Notes under the pieces: model-generated
The model's database searches: none
Told to the model about the DNA's origin: nothing
The model's input: only the letters and a program-made list of their open reading frames with translations
Assembly: GCA_946623195.1 (NCBI GenBank)
Contig: CAMOQW010000018.1
Location: forward strand, 1-23,583
DNA: 23,583 nucleotides
Direction of reading: 5' to 3'
DNA from: an uncultured Prevotella sp.
Lineage (GTDB): Bacteria > Bacteroidota > Bacteroidia > Bacteroidales > Bacteroidaceae
Program-made: the position numbers and the translations under genes
Shown here: positions 8,323-17,147 of the stretch, one piece after another
Position numbering within the stretch: position 1 is the first letter of the stretch
Layout of the letters: the number at the start of each line of letters is the position of its first letter

Positions 8323-10656
8323 CTATTGTTTCAGCAGTTTCAACGGCTGCTGGGGAGCCAATGCACGGCTTACGGGTTCCGTGTATTCTTGTATCTTGGC
8401 AGTGGCCGACGTCAGAATGTTGCGGCTGCTGTTACCGATGCGGAAGGTGTACTGGCCGGCCTCAGTCAGCCATTGCGAGTTGGACTCGTCAAAGGATGCC
8501 AGATCGCGGCGCTCCACGGTCATAGTCAGCGTCTGACTCTCACCGGGTTGTAGCTCACGGGTCTTGGCAAAGGCCTTCAGCTCATGAACGGGTTTTTCAA
8601 TGCGCCCCTTGGGTGCCGTCACATACACCTGTGCCACCTCCTTGCCGCTTGTGCTGCCCGTATTCTTTACCGTCACATTAATGGTCACGGTATTGCCATT
8701 GACTTTCACAACAGGCTTGCTGAACTCGAAGGTGGTATAGCTCAGTCCGAAACCGAAGGGATAGGCCACCTCACGGCGGAAGGTGTCGAAATAGCGGTAG
8801 CCCACGTAGATGTCTTCTTCATGATTGGTGAAATCCTCACCCTGTATGGGAGAGCCCCAGCCCAGCATTTCCTTGTAGCTGTACATGTCGTAGCCCTGCG
8901 GGAAGTTCTTGCTGGAGGGATGGTCGATGGCGGCGATGGGCCATGTCATGGTCAGCTTTCCACTGGGGTTGGCCTTGCCGGTAAGCACGTCGGCCACCGA
9001 GTTGCCGCCCTCTTCACCCGGTTGCCAGGCACAGAGGATGGCATCCACGCGGTCGCGCCAGGAGACGGTCTCCATCACTGAACCGGAGTTGATGATGACA
9101 ATGACTGGCTTGCCGGCAGCATGGAATTGGTCACTCACGCGGAAGATCATGTCTTGCTCGGTCTTCGTCAGGTTGAACTCGCCTTCTATCTGCCGGTCCA
9201 GACCCTCGCCGGCCTGTCGGCCAATGGTGATGATGGCGGCATCGGCCTCCTTCAGCTCATGGGCTACACAGCGCTCCGAAATGTCTATCTCGTCAAGTTT
9301 GGGTTGTCCTTGGTCTAGGAACCACATCATGGGGTTCTTGTCGGCCTTCAGTTTGGCTTTGGCATATTTCACGTAGTTCTGGTAGATGTCTGTCAGCAGC
9401 GGGGTGGTGGATACTCCGATGTTCTTCAAACCCGTCACCATGTCTACTACGTAGGGCACATTGACGGCTCCGGAACCAAGGCCTCCTGACAGGAAGTCGT
9501 AGCTGTTGACACCAAACAGGGCTACCTGCTTCAGGTTGCGGATGGGCAGCACGCCCGTGTTCTTCAGCAGCACCATGCCCTCAGTGGACGACTGGCGGGT
9601 GATGGCGGCATGAGCCTGTAGGTCGGGTTTTGACGGCTGATGGCCCTTGAAGCGTGGCGTCTTCACGATGTATTCCAGCATACGGCGCACGTTGCGGTCT
9701 ACATCGGCCATGTCCAGACGGCCTTCTTTGACGGCCTTTACGATGTCTTCTGCCTGTTCACCATAGCCTGGCATCAACAGGTCGTTGCCGGCATGTACCT
9801 CGCGTTCGGTGGGCAACTGGGCGCGTTTTCCTATCCAGTCGGTCATCACGATGCCCTTGAAGCCCCAGTCGTCGCGGAGCACCTTGGTCAGCAGGTCATG
9901 GTTGCCCATCGAGTATTCACCATTCACCTTATTATAACTTGACATCAGCGTCCAGGGGGCACTCTTGCGTACCATCATCTCAAAACCTTTCAGATACAGT
10001 TCACGCAGGGCCCGCTGGCTGACGCGCTCATCTACCTTCGTACGGTCTGACTCCTGCGAGTTGACGGCGAAATGCTTGGCCGACACTCCCACACCTTGGC
10101 TTTGGATGCCCAACGTGACCGCCGTACCCATCAGACCGGTTACGACAGGGTCTTCGGAGAAATACTCGAAGTTACGTCCGCACAACGGTGAGCGGTGCAG
10201 GTTCATGCCAGGTCCCAGCACCACGTCGCAACCGTATTGCAGGGTCTCGTTGCCGATGGCTTCGCCCACCTGCTGTACCAGTTCGGTGTTCCATGTTGAA
10301 GCCAGACAGGTGCCGATGGGGAATCCGGTGGCATAGTATGTTTGGGGGTCATTGTCACGGATGGGGTCTATGTGTACGCCCGCAGGACCGTCGGCAAGAA
10401 CGGTGGCGGGAATACCTAGCCGCTTGTTCTCTACGGTGATGCCGGCAGCACCGGCAACCAGTTTTTTCTGATGGCCTAACATAGCTCCAGAACCTACGAA
10501 GGCATCATTGCCGCCACCCACCAGAAGTTGTGCTTTCTCTTCCAGCGTCATGGCTGCCATCACCTTGCTGATATTGTCGGACTTCAGTTTCACTTGTCCA
10601 TTCATAGTAGTCATTGTCACAAGGGCCACCATGCTCGTAATGAATAGTTTCTTCAT
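8323..10656 (-). CDS. GH3 beta-glycosidase (beta-glucosidase or beta-xylosidase), exported
   Basis: GH3 enzymes cleave terminal beta-linked glucose or xylose from oligosaccharides. The 777-residue protein has a signal peptide (cleavage near TTMNG-Q, about residue 20), a GH3 N-terminal barrel (about 30-330), the alpha/beta sandwich domain (about 355-590) and a C-terminal fibronectin-III-like domain (about 665-760). The nucleophile is Asp273 in GIVMTDWIG. The substrate-binding pattern LADGPAG (Asp89), GRNFEYFSEDP and AKHFAVNSQESDR is typical of the beta-glucosidase group. Sequence alone does not separate glucosidase from xylosidase. The neighbouring GH67 and pentose-type genes favour action on xylo-oligosaccharides, but that is inference. 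The start lies 10 bp after the isomerase stop, and the product should be periplasmic. Confidence 0.95.
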   Translation of the reverse strand: MKKLFITSMVALVTMTTMNGQVKLKSDNISKVMAAMTLEEKAQLLVGGGNDAFVGSGAMLGHQKKLVAGAAGITVENKRLGIPATVLADGPAGVHIDPIRDNDPQTYYATGFPIGTCLASTWNTELVQQVGEAIGNETLQYGCDVVLGPGMNLHRSPLCGRNFEYFSEDPVVTGLMGTAVTLGIQSQGVGVSAKHFAVNSQESDRTKVDERVSQRALRELYLKGFEMMVRKSAPWTLMSSYNKVNGEYSMGNHDLLTKVLRDDWGFKGIVMTDWIGKRAQLPTEREVHAGNDLLMPGYGEQAEDIVKAVKEGRLDMADVDRNVRRMLEYIVKTPRFKGHQPSKPDLQAHAAITRQSSTEGMVLLKNTGVLPIRNLKQVALFGVNSYDFLSGGLGSGAVNVPYVVDMVTGLKNIGVSTTPLLTDIYQNYVKYAKAKLKADKNPMMWFLDQGQPKLDEIDISERCVAHELKEADAAIITIGRQAGEGLDRQIEGEFNLTKTEQDMIFRVSDQFHAAGKPVIVIINSGSVMETVSWRDRVDAILCAWQPGEEGGNSVADVLTGKANPSGKLTMTWPIAAIDHPSSKNFPQGYDMYSYKEMLGWGSPIQGEDFTNHEEDIYVGYRYFDTFRREVAYPFGFGLSYTTFEFSKPVVKVNGNTVTINVTVKNTGSTSGKEVAQVYVTAPKGRIEKPVHELKAFAKTRELQPGESQTLTMTVERRDLASFDESNSQWLTEAGQYTFRIGNSSRNILTSATAKIQEYTEPVSRALAPQQPLKLLKQ

Positions 10657-10666
10657 ACCTTATTAT

Positions 10667-12091
10667 TTACTCGTGTACGTAGAGTTGCCAGCCGAGGTAG
10701 CTCTCAATGGCTTCTTGGAGGATATCTACGACATCGGTGCGCGTCATGGCCACATGGTGTTCGAAGCCGTTCTTGCAGATGTACTTCATGAGCTGCTGCA
10801 GACGGTCCACCTGAGTCACGGCAATACAGCCGTCCATGCCGTAGGGGTCGTTGGTGATCTGTCCCTTGCCTAGATAAGCCTTGATCTGTCCCTTGGGGTC
10901 GTCGGTGGAAATGCGGAAGAAGGTGAAGGGGCCTTCCGAGACCTTGGCATAGACGGCACCGAAGGTCTTAACCTTGCCCAGCGTGCGGCCCAGTACGCCC
11001 AAGGGGCCAAGCTTCAGGTCATCGTTGCCCACAAACGACTTGGCATAGTTGCCGCAGTGAGTGCAGACACACTTGTTGCGGTCCTCAGCAAAGTTGTTGT
11101 TCCAGTCAAGCAGCGCTGAGGCCTTGCCCGAGGCCAATGTCAGGGCATACATCGAGACGGCTCCGGCCAGATCGGTCTCGCAGGCAGCGGGGATGAGCTT
11201 GTCCGAGAGCATCGACATGGTGACACAGGGTGCACAGCCGTAGTTCTGCTCCAGAGAGTCCCAGCACTGGATGGCTACGGCCTGAACGTCGTTGGCTTCA
11301 ATCCAATTTTCAACGGCCACACTGAACTTGGCCTGGATAGCCAGTTTGTCCTTATAGGCATCGGGCACCTTGGCATAGTTGCACGTACGGTTGCACATTT
11401 CGATGAACTTGGGGTCGTCGTCGCTGATTTTCTGGGCGGCAAAGAGTATCTCGCTCAGGTCGGCAGGCACCACGGTGATGCCTGAGCGCTGCAACAGTTT
11501 TTCAGAGGCTCGGCAGGTGTTGAAGCCCAAGGGACGAGTGCCAATCTGTCCGAGTCGACAGTGGCGCAGTCCGTTCACTACGCGGCAGATGGCGGCAAAG
11601 CGGTCGATGTCCTTCTTAAGCAGCGGGTCGTAGATGCTGTAGGTGTGCAGGGTGGTATCCGTAAAGGGAATGCCATACTGATAGAGGTTGTTGCACACCG
11701 AAATCTTGCCGCAGAAGGCATCACGGCGCGAGTCCAGGTCTACCTTGTCGTTCTCGTCGTCACAGGCCTGCACCAGGACGGGTACGTTCAGGTCAGCATC
11801 GCTGATAGCATTGATGATGCCAATCTCGAAGCCGAAGTTGGGCAGCGAGACGATGATACCGTCTATCTCGTCGCGGTGCTGGCGGAACTGCTTCGATACC
11901 TTCAGTCCGTCCTCGCGAGTCTCTATACTGCTGCTGCCAGTGGGTGTCGCATCCTCAGGCAGGATGATGTATTCATAGCCACTATCGTCAAGCGTCTTCA
12001 GCAATTGCTTGCGAACATCCTTGGCCAACTCTGAGTTAAAATAGGCGCGTGTTCCGATAATCACGCCAAAACATGTCTTTCCGTTTCTCAT
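10667..12091 (-). CDS. L-fucose/arabinose-isomerase-fold sugar isomerase, substrate unknown
   Basis: The 474-residue protein belongs to the L-fucose isomerase superfamily, metal-dependent cytoplasmic aldose-ketose isomerases. It is shorter than E. coli FucI (about 590). Candidate Mn ligands are Glu305 in AACETDLAG and Asp329 in ALLDWNNNF, which match the Glu and Asp ligands of FucI; His345 in CTHCGN may be the third. The CxCTHCGN segment is typical of the fucose-isomerase-like branch and not of true FucI. No signal peptide is present. It lies 24 bp after a FGGY kinase and two transketolase halves, which suggests it makes the ketose that the kinase phosphorylates. D-xylose, D-arabinose, D-apiose and L-arabinose are all possible substrates; nothing in the sequence decides. 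Confidence 0.85.
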   Translation of the reverse strand: MRNGKTCFGVIIGTRAYFNSELAKDVRKQLLKTLDDSGYEYIILPEDATPTGSSSIETREDGLKVSKQFRQHRDEIDGIIVSLPNFGFEIGIINAISDADLNVPVLVQACDDENDKVDLDSRRDAFCGKISVCNNLYQYGIPFTDTTLHTYSIYDPLLKKDIDRFAAICRVVNGLRHCRLGQIGTRPLGFNTCRASEKLLQRSGITVVPADLSEILFAAQKISDDDPKFIEMCNRTCNYAKVPDAYKDKLAIQAKFSVAVENWIEANDVQAVAIQCWDSLEQNYGCAPCVTMSMLSDKLIPAACETDLAGAVSMYALTLASGKASALLDWNNNFAEDRNKCVCTHCGNYAKSFVGNDDLKLGPLGVLGRTLGKVKTFGAVYAKVSEGPFTFFRISTDDPKGQIKAYLGKGQITNDPYGMDGCIAVTQVDRLQQLMKYICKNGFEHHVAMTRTDVVDILQEAIESYLGWQLYVHE

Positions 12092-12115
12092 ATTTGCTTA
12101 GTTTTAAGTTTTTAC

Positions 12116-13588
12116 TTATTTAATCAGTTGGTTCACGGCATTGCGCCAGCCCTGATAGAGGGCGAAGCGCTGCGGACTGTTCTGAGGCTGGAAGGTCTGG
12201 GTGACCTTGCGGAAGTCGGTCACCTCATCGAACGACTTCCACAGTCCGCGGGCAAAGCCGTTCATGATGACGGCTCCAAGAGCAGAGGCATCGTCAACCT
12301 CTGTGCACACTACAGGAGTTTCCAGCATGTCGGCCTGGAATTGCATGAGGAACCGGTTCTTGGTGGGACCGCCGTCGGCACAGATCTCACTCAGCCGTCC
12401 ACCTGTGGTACGGGCCATCACGTCAACTAAGTCCTTGATCTGATAGGCTATCGACTCCAGAGCAGCGCGCAGGAAATGGGCTTTTGTGGTGGCGAAGGTC
12501 AGTCCCAACACCGCTCCCTTGATGTCACTCTGCCACCAGGGTGCACCTAATCCGGAGAAGGCAGGCACAATATAGACGCCACCATTGTCGGCAACACTAG
12601 TTGCCAGTGCCTCCATCTCTGACGGGTGGTCCACCAATTGCAGTTGGTCGGCAATCCATTTCAGCGTCGCTCCCGTGCTGTAGATGTTACCCTCGTAGCC
12701 GTAGTAAATCTTTCCGAATGCTGAGAATCCTACACTGGTGACAAGTCCTTGAGGGGCAGCTTTGGGCTCTTCACCGATATTGACCATCACGCTGGATCCC
12801 GTACCGTAGGTTACCTTACCTGAGCCTTTTTGGAAGCACATCTGACCGACCAGAGCACCATGTGAGTCACCCAGCACACCGGCTATCCGGATAGGGTGGG
12901 GGAATACCCCTTCGCAAGTGGTTTCGCCATAGACGGCATCGCAGGGCATCACTTCGGGCATCATGGTGCGGGGAATGTCGAAGAGCTTCAGCAAGTCGTC
13001 ATCCCACTGCATAGTGTGGATATTGAACAGCATGGTGCGTGAGGCATTGGTATAGTCGGTGGCGTGCACTCTACCGCCTGTCAGTTTCCAGATAAGCCAT
13101 GTGTCGATGGTGCCCATCAGCAGTTCACCACGGTTAGCGGCCTCGCGGGCACCCTCTATGTTGTCGAGGAGCCATTTCACACCGGTAGCTGAGAAATTGG
13201 GGTCTATGAGCAGTCCGCTCTTGTCGAACACTCGTTTGGCTAAGCCCAGTGAGCGTAGTTCGCGGCATAGCTCGGCACCACGAGTGTCTTGCCACACCAC
13301 AGCTCGGCTGATGGGCTTGCCAGTTTCCTTATTCCAGACGACGGCCGTTTCGCGCTGGTTGGTAATGGCGAGGGAGTACTCTGAGGACTCGGAGTGCTCG
13401 GAGAAAAGCATTCTGATGGCTTCTACCATATTGTTGTAGATTTCTTCAGCGTCATGCTCCACCCAACCGGTCTGAGGGTAGTACTGCTTGTGATCGACAT
13501 TGGTGCGGGCCACCATGCGACACTGCTCGTCAAACAGCAGAGCTTTCGTTGACGACGTACTTTGATCGATGGCTATAATGTAATTCAT
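12116..13588 (-). CDS. FGGY carbohydrate kinase, glycerol-kinase-like with altered substrate pocket
   Basis: The 490-residue protein follows glycerol kinase closely: AIDQSTSSTKALLFDE (P-loop), QTGWVEHDAEEIY, ITNQRETAVVW, GTIDTWLIWKLTGGRVHATDYTNASRTMLFNIHT, TYGTGSS and PAFSGLGAPWW. However, of the residues that hold glycerol in E. coli GlpK (Arg83, Glu84, Tyr135, Asp245, Gln246, Phe270), only Arg79, Glu80 and catalytic Asp241 are retained. Tyr135 becomes Asn131 (IDPNFS), Gln246 becomes Ser242 (GDSHGA) and Phe270 becomes Ser266 (GTGSS). A substrate other than glycerol is therefore likely, such as a ketose made by the adjacent isomerase. Automatic annotation as glycerol kinase or xylulokinase would both be unsafe. 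The ATG overlaps the transketolase C-half stop (ATGA), so the genes are translationally coupled. Confidence 0.9.
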   Translation of the reverse strand: MNYIIAIDQSTSSTKALLFDEQCRMVARTNVDHKQYYPQTGWVEHDAEEIYNNMVEAIRMLFSEHSESSEYSLAITNQRETAVVWNKETGKPISRAVVWQDTRGAELCRELRSLGLAKRVFDKSGLLIDPNFSATGVKWLLDNIEGAREAANRGELLMGTIDTWLIWKLTGGRVHATDYTNASRTMLFNIHTMQWDDDLLKLFDIPRTMMPEVMPCDAVYGETTCEGVFPHPIRIAGVLGDSHGALVGQMCFQKGSGKVTYGTGSSVMVNIGEEPKAAPQGLVTSVGFSAFGKIYYGYEGNIYSTGATLKWIADQLQLVDHPSEMEALATSVADNGGVYIVPAFSGLGAPWWQSDIKGAVLGLTFATTKAHFLRAALESIAYQIKDLVDVMARTTGGRLSEICADGGPTKNRFLMQFQADMLETPVVCTEVDDASALGAVIMNGFARGLWKSFDEVTDFRKVTQTFQPQNSPQRFALYQGWRNAVNQLIK

Positions 13589-14508
13589 GCAATAAAGTCT
13601 TTAGTAGCATTGACGATACCTTCGGCATCCAGTCTGTAGTGGTGGAAAATCTCGGCATTGGTGCCGTGGATGACGTTCTCATCGGGAATGCCGAGTATGC
13701 GAACGGGTACAGGGTGTTCTGAGAGCGTCTCCACGATGATGGCTCCCAGACCGCCAAACTGAGAATGCTCCTCGACGGTGACGATGCGGCCCGTTTCCTG
13801 GGCAGCCTTGCGGATGGCCTCATGGTCGAAGGGCTTGATCCACGACATGTCCAGCACACGGGCCTTGATACCCTGCTCCTGCAGACGGAGCCCTGCCTGC
13901 CAGGCGTGATAGACGGTTTCGCCGGTAGCCACGATAGTGACATCAGTGCCGTCCAGCAGTTGGATGGCCTTCCCTGGGGCAAAATCGAAATCGTCGTTGG
14001 CATAAACATCAGGTACGGCAGCACGTCCTACACGGACATAGCAGGGCTTGTCGTAGTTGACGAGGAATTTCACTAACTTTTTCGTCACACGCCAGTCGCT
14101 GGGCAGACAGACGGTCATACCCGGGAAGGTGCGTAGCACGGCAATGTCGTGCAGCGAATGGTGGGTGGCTCCCAAGGCTCCGTAAGCCACGCCGCCCGAA
14201 ACACCCAGTATAGTAACGGGATTTTCAGAGTAAGCCAAGTCAACTTTCACCTGTTCCAATGAACGGGCTACATAGAAGCAGGCTGGACCACAGCAGAACA
14301 CTTTTTTGCCTGAGTGTGCCAAGCCGGCCGATATGCCCACGGCATCCTGTTCGGCAATACCACATTCTACAAACTGCTCGGGCAGTGCTGCTGCATAGTC
14401 GCCCAGCGTCACCGAACCACGGGCATCTGTGGTTACGGCGATTATATCTTTGTCCTCACGCGCCAGTTCCAGCAGCGTGTCGGTAAACTGTTTTCTACAT
14501 GCTATCAT
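13585..14508 (-). CDS. Transketolase C-terminal subunit (split enzyme)
   Basis: This 307-residue protein is the pyrimidine-binding and C-terminal half of a transketolase, which moves two-carbon units between ketose and aldose phosphates using thiamine diphosphate. The key glutamate that activates the cofactor is Glu53 in ECGIAEQDAVG. GATHHSLHDIAVLRTFPGMTV and VRVGR follow the family pattern, and the transketolase C domain runs from about residue 185 (TDVTIVATG onward). Two-subunit transketolases are common in anaerobes, archaea and Firmicutes. The partner half lies directly upstream across a 61-bp gap filled with an 8-bp repeat. Its stop overlaps the kinase start by 4 bp. The donor could be xylulose 5-phosphate or, in D-apiose-type pathways, apulose 4-phosphate. 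Confidence 0.94.
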   Translation of the reverse strand: MIACRKQFTDTLLELAREDKDIIAVTTDARGSVTLGDYAAALPEQFVECGIAEQDAVGISAGLAHSGKKVFCCGPACFYVARSLEQVKVDLAYSENPVTILGVSGGVAYGALGATHHSLHDIAVLRTFPGMTVCLPSDWRVTKKLVKFLVNYDKPCYVRVGRAAVPDVYANDDFDFAPGKAIQLLDGTDVTIVATGETVYHAWQAGLRLQEQGIKARVLDMSWIKPFDHEAIRKAAQETGRIVTVEEHSQFGGLGAIIVETLSEHPVPVRILGIPDENVIHGTNAEIFHHYRLDAEGIVNATKDFIA

Positions 14509-14512
14509 AATT

Positions 14513-14576
14513 GTTCCGATGTTTCGATGTTCCGATGTTCCGATGTTTCGATGTTCCGATGTTTCGATGTTACGAC
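14513..14576 (-). repeat. 8-bp tandem repeat between transketolase halves
   Basis: Eight consecutive octamers read GTTCCGAT or GTTTCGAT on the plus strand, the last degenerate (GTTACGAC). The array fills nearly the whole spacer: its last unit includes the stop codon of the N-half gene and its first unit ends 4 bp before the C-half start codon. Unit type changes only at one position (C or T). Confidence 0.9.
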
Positions 14577-15400
14577 AGGAGGGCTATGCGTTCACTGATT
14601 TCGGCTACGGCCTGGCGGCATTGCTCCTCATTCAATACACCATGATGCCATTTGGCAATGCCTTCCATGAAGCTGACACCACGTCCCTTGGTGGTGTTGC
14701 TGACCAGCAGGTGTGGCTTCTGGTTCGTGTAGTCGATGGCAGCAAAAGTCTTGAGGATGTCCTCCATATCGTCGCCGTTCATTTCGATTACGTCCCAGCC
14801 GAAGGCACTCCAGCGTTCGCGGATAGAGTCGATGGGCATCACGTCTTCTGTATTGCCGCTAATCTGCAGGTGGTTACGGTCGATGATGGCAACTAGATTG
14901 TCTAACTTATACTTGCTGCCGGCCATGGCAGCCTCATATATAGAACCCTCACCCTGCTCGCCGTCGCCCATCATGACGAAGGTGCGCCACTGCTTCTTGT
15001 CCATCTTGGCGGCAATGGCCATACCCACTCCAATGGGTAGTCCGTGGCCCAGGGCTCCACTGTTCACCTCGATGCCAGCTACCTCGATGGTGGGATGTCC
15101 ACTCAGAATGGAGCCAAACTGACCCAGCGTGTCCAGCACCTCCGGCTTCAGGTATCCCTTGGCCTCCAAAGTCACATACAATGCCTCTACACAGTGCCCC
15201 TTCGACAGCACAAAGCGGTCGCGCTCAGGTGCCTTGGGTTGTGCAGGGTCAAGATTCTTCATCACCTCAAAATACAAGGCCGTCATCACATTCAGGCACG
15301 ACAAATCACCACCTATGTGACCTGCCTTGGCGGCATATACCACCTCAACCAACCGTTTGCGGTTCTTTTCCGCCAACAGTTTCAATTCTTTTACGTTCAT
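14570..15400 (-). CDS. Transketolase N-terminal subunit (split enzyme)
   Basis: This 276-residue protein is the thiamine-diphosphate-binding half of transketolase. The cofactor motif GDGEQGEG starts at Gly145 and ends about 30 residues later at Asn176 (DRNHLQ), as in the family. Other landmarks are HIGGDLS (28-34), LSKGH (65-69), SGHPTIEVAGIEVNSGALGHGLPIGVGMA, and a C-terminal WHHGVL. It is first in the six-gene minus-strand operon, so expression of isomerase, kinase, GH3 and GH67 probably depends on a promoter in the 153-bp divergent gap with gpmI. No convincing TAnnTTTG box was found for this side. The enzyme may serve the pentose phosphate pathway in general or the dedicated sugar route of this operon. 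Confidence 0.94.
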   Translation of the reverse strand: MNVKELKLLAEKNRKRLVEVVYAAKAGHIGGDLSCLNVMTALYFEVMKNLDPAQPKAPERDRFVLSKGHCVEALYVTLEAKGYLKPEVLDTLGQFGSILSGHPTIEVAGIEVNSGALGHGLPIGVGMAIAAKMDKKQWRTFVMMGDGEQGEGSIYEAAMAGSKYKLDNLVAIIDRNHLQISGNTEDVMPIDSIRERWSAFGWDVIEMNGDDMEDILKTFAAIDYTNQKPHLLVSNTTKGRGVSFMEGIAKWHHGVLNEEQCRQAVAEISERIALLS

Positions 15401-15553
15401 AGTCGTTTTTAAGTATATACTTTAAAATAAAGATGTATGAAGCCCCGAAATGTCATCAGTATTATGAAATAATTCATCTTTTATAGCTTGTAGTTCATTA
15501 TTTTTTTGTAATTTTGCGGGCAAAATGAGAACATCTTAAATTATTAAAGTATT
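15401..15553. other. Divergent intergenic region, transketolase operon / gpmI
   Basis: This AT-rich 153-bp gap separates two divergent transcription units. The gpmI promoter lies at 15488-15516. Toward the transketolase operon there is a 12-bp palindrome AAGTATATACTT at 15411-15422, only about 10 bp from the start codon. A -7 box for the minus strand is not obvious, so that promoter may be weak or activator dependent. Confidence 0.5.
15488..15516 (+). promoter_or_regulatory. Bacteroidetes-type promoter of gpmI
   Basis: TTG at 15488-15490 and TAATTTTG at 15509-15516 are separated by 18 bp, matching the TTTG / TAnnTTTG consensus of Bacteroidetes sigma-ABfr promoters. The predicted start point is near 15523, giving a leader of about 30 bases before the ATG at 15554. 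Confidence 0.75.
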
Positions 15554-17074
15554 ATGGCAAAGAAAGCATTACTCATGATTCTCGATGGATGGGGAATCGG
15601 AAAGCATGGAAAAGGAGACGTAATCTACAACACACCGACACCGTATTTAGACCTGCTGACGGCTACATCAGCCCACTCGCAACTGCAGGCCTCCGGCGAG
15701 GATGTCGGTCTGCCTGACGGACAGATGGGCAATTCGGAAGTGGGCCACCTGAATATCGGTGCCGGGCGTATTGTGTATCAGGATTTGGTGAAAATCAACC
15801 GTGCCTGCAAGGACGGCAGCATCGTGGAGAATGCTCAGGTGAAGGCTGCCTACACGTATGCCAAGGAGAACGGAAAGAAACTGCACCTGATGGGCCTATG
15901 CTCGGACGGTGGCGTACATTCTTCGTTGGACCACCTGTTTAAGCTCATCGAGGTTGGCAAGCACTATGGTCTGAAGAATCAGACCTTCGTTCACTGCTTT
16001 ATGGATGGTCGTGACACCGACCCCCATAGCGGCAAGGGTTTCATCGAGCAGGTCACTAAGGTGTGTCAGGACAACGATGCCGCCATTGCCAGCATTGTGG
16101 GCCGCTTCTACGCCATGGACCGCGACAAGCGCTGGGAGCGTGTAAAAGAGGGCTACGACCTCATAGTGAAGGGTGTGGGCAAGCAGGCTACCGACATGGT
16201 GCAGGCAATGCAGGAGTCATACGACGAAGGAGTGACGGATGAGTTTATCAAGCCCATCCACAACAGTACCGTAAACGGCTGCATTGAGGAGGGTGACGTG
16301 GTCATCTTCATCAATTTCCGCAACGATCGTGCCAAGGAACTCACCATCGTGCTTACCCAGCAGGACATGCCGGAGCAAGGCATGAAGACCATCCCCGGCC
16401 TGCAGTACTACTGCATGACTCCGTACGATGCCTCTTTCCAGGGTGTCCACATCCTGTTCCCCAAGGAGAATGTGGAGGATACCTTAGGCGAATACCTCTC
16501 CCGTCAGGGCAAAAAGCAGTTGCACACCGCCGAGACTGAGAAATATGCTCATGTGACGTTCTTTTTCAATGGTGGCCGTGAGCAGCCCTTCGAGGGTGAA
16601 GACCGCATACTGGTGCCCAGTCCCAAGGTGGCTACTTATGACCTGAAGCCCGAGATGTCGGCCTACGAGGTGAAGGACAAGCTCGTGGGAGCCATCAACA
16701 CCCAGGAGTATGATTTCATCGTCGTCAACTTCGCCAATGGTGACATGGTGGGCCACACGGGTGTCTATAATGCCATCGCCAAGGCCGTCTGGGCCGTTGA
16801 CAACTGCGTCCGTGAAGTCATCGAGGCTGCCAAGAAGAACGATTACGAAGCTATTATCATTGCTGATCACGGCAATGCCGACAATGCCATCAACCCCGAC
16901 GGTACGCCAAACACTGCCCACTCGCTGAACCCCGTTCCCTTCATCTATGTGACCAACAACAACTCGGCTACGGTGAAGGATGGCCGACTGGCCGACGTGG
17001 CACCATCCATCCTGCACATCATGGGTCTGGAGCAGCCTGCCGACATGACTGGCGAGTGCCTGATACAGGATTGA
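15554..17074 (+). CDS. gpmI: 2,3-bisphosphoglycerate-independent phosphoglycerate mutase
   Basis: GpmI interconverts 3- and 2-phosphoglycerate in glycolysis and gluconeogenesis, in the cytoplasm, using two metal ions and a serine nucleophile. The 506-residue length is normal. Motifs are complete: LMILDGWG at the N-terminus with the metal-binding Asp11, the nucleophile Ser61 in [48 protein letters not shown] and ADHGNADNA near the C-terminus, which complete the metal sites. It has its own promoter and is the only plus-strand gene between two minus-strand sugar operons. Codon use (for example frequent CTG, GGC and ATC) looks like that of a well expressed gene. Confidence 0.98.
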   Translation: MAKKALLMILDGWGIGKHGKGDVIYNTPTPYLDLLTATSAHSQLQASGEDVGLPDGQMGNSEVGHLNIGAGRIVYQDLVKINRACKDGSIVENAQVKAAYTYAKENGKKLHLMGLCSDGGVHSSLDHLFKLIEVGKHYGLKNQTFVHCFMDGRDTDPHSGKGFIEQVTKVCQDNDAAIASIVGRFYAMDRDKRWERVKEGYDLIVKGVGKQATDMVQAMQESYDEGVTDEFIKPIHNSTVNGCIEEGDVVIFINFRNDRAKELTIVLTQQDMPEQGMKTIPGLQYYCMTPYDASFQGVHILFPKENVEDTLGEYLSRQGKKQLHTAETEKYAHVTFFFNGGREQPFEGEDRILVPSPKVATYDLKPEMSAYEVKDKLVGAINTQEYDFIVVNFANGDMVGHTGVYNAIAKAVWAVDNCVREVIEAAKKNDYEAIIIADHGNADNAINPDGTPNTAHSLNPVPFIYVTNNNSATVKDGRLADVAPSILHIMGLEQPADMTGECLIQD

Positions 17075-17093
17075 TGTCCGTTACATCAGTCAA

Positions 17094-17129
17094 CCAAAAA
17101 AAGCGTGGAAGTTCTCCACGCCTTTTTGG
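17094..17129. terminator. Bidirectional intrinsic terminator between gpmI and fructokinase
   Basis: GCGTGGA (17103-17109) and TCCACGC (17115-17121) form a 7-bp stem with loop AGTTC, flanked by an A-run on the left and CTTTTTGG on the right. It gives a GC hairpin followed by U residues on both strands and so can end both converging transcripts. Confidence 0.9.
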
Positions 17130-17147
17130 TATTCTTGTGTCTCCGGT

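Noticed and set aside
12116..13588. Simple call as xylulokinase or glycerol kinase
   Set aside because: Sequence pattern is GlpK-like and not XylB-like, but three glycerol-contact residues are replaced, so neither name is safe.
14513..14576. CRISPR or phase-variable coding repeat
   Set aside because: The octamers have no spacers and lie between genes, so copy changes would not shift a reading frame apart from the final unit touching a stop codon.
15411..15422. AAGTATATACTT palindrome as an operator
   Set aside because: Short AT-rich palindromes are common in such spacers and there is no second copy or regulator nearby.
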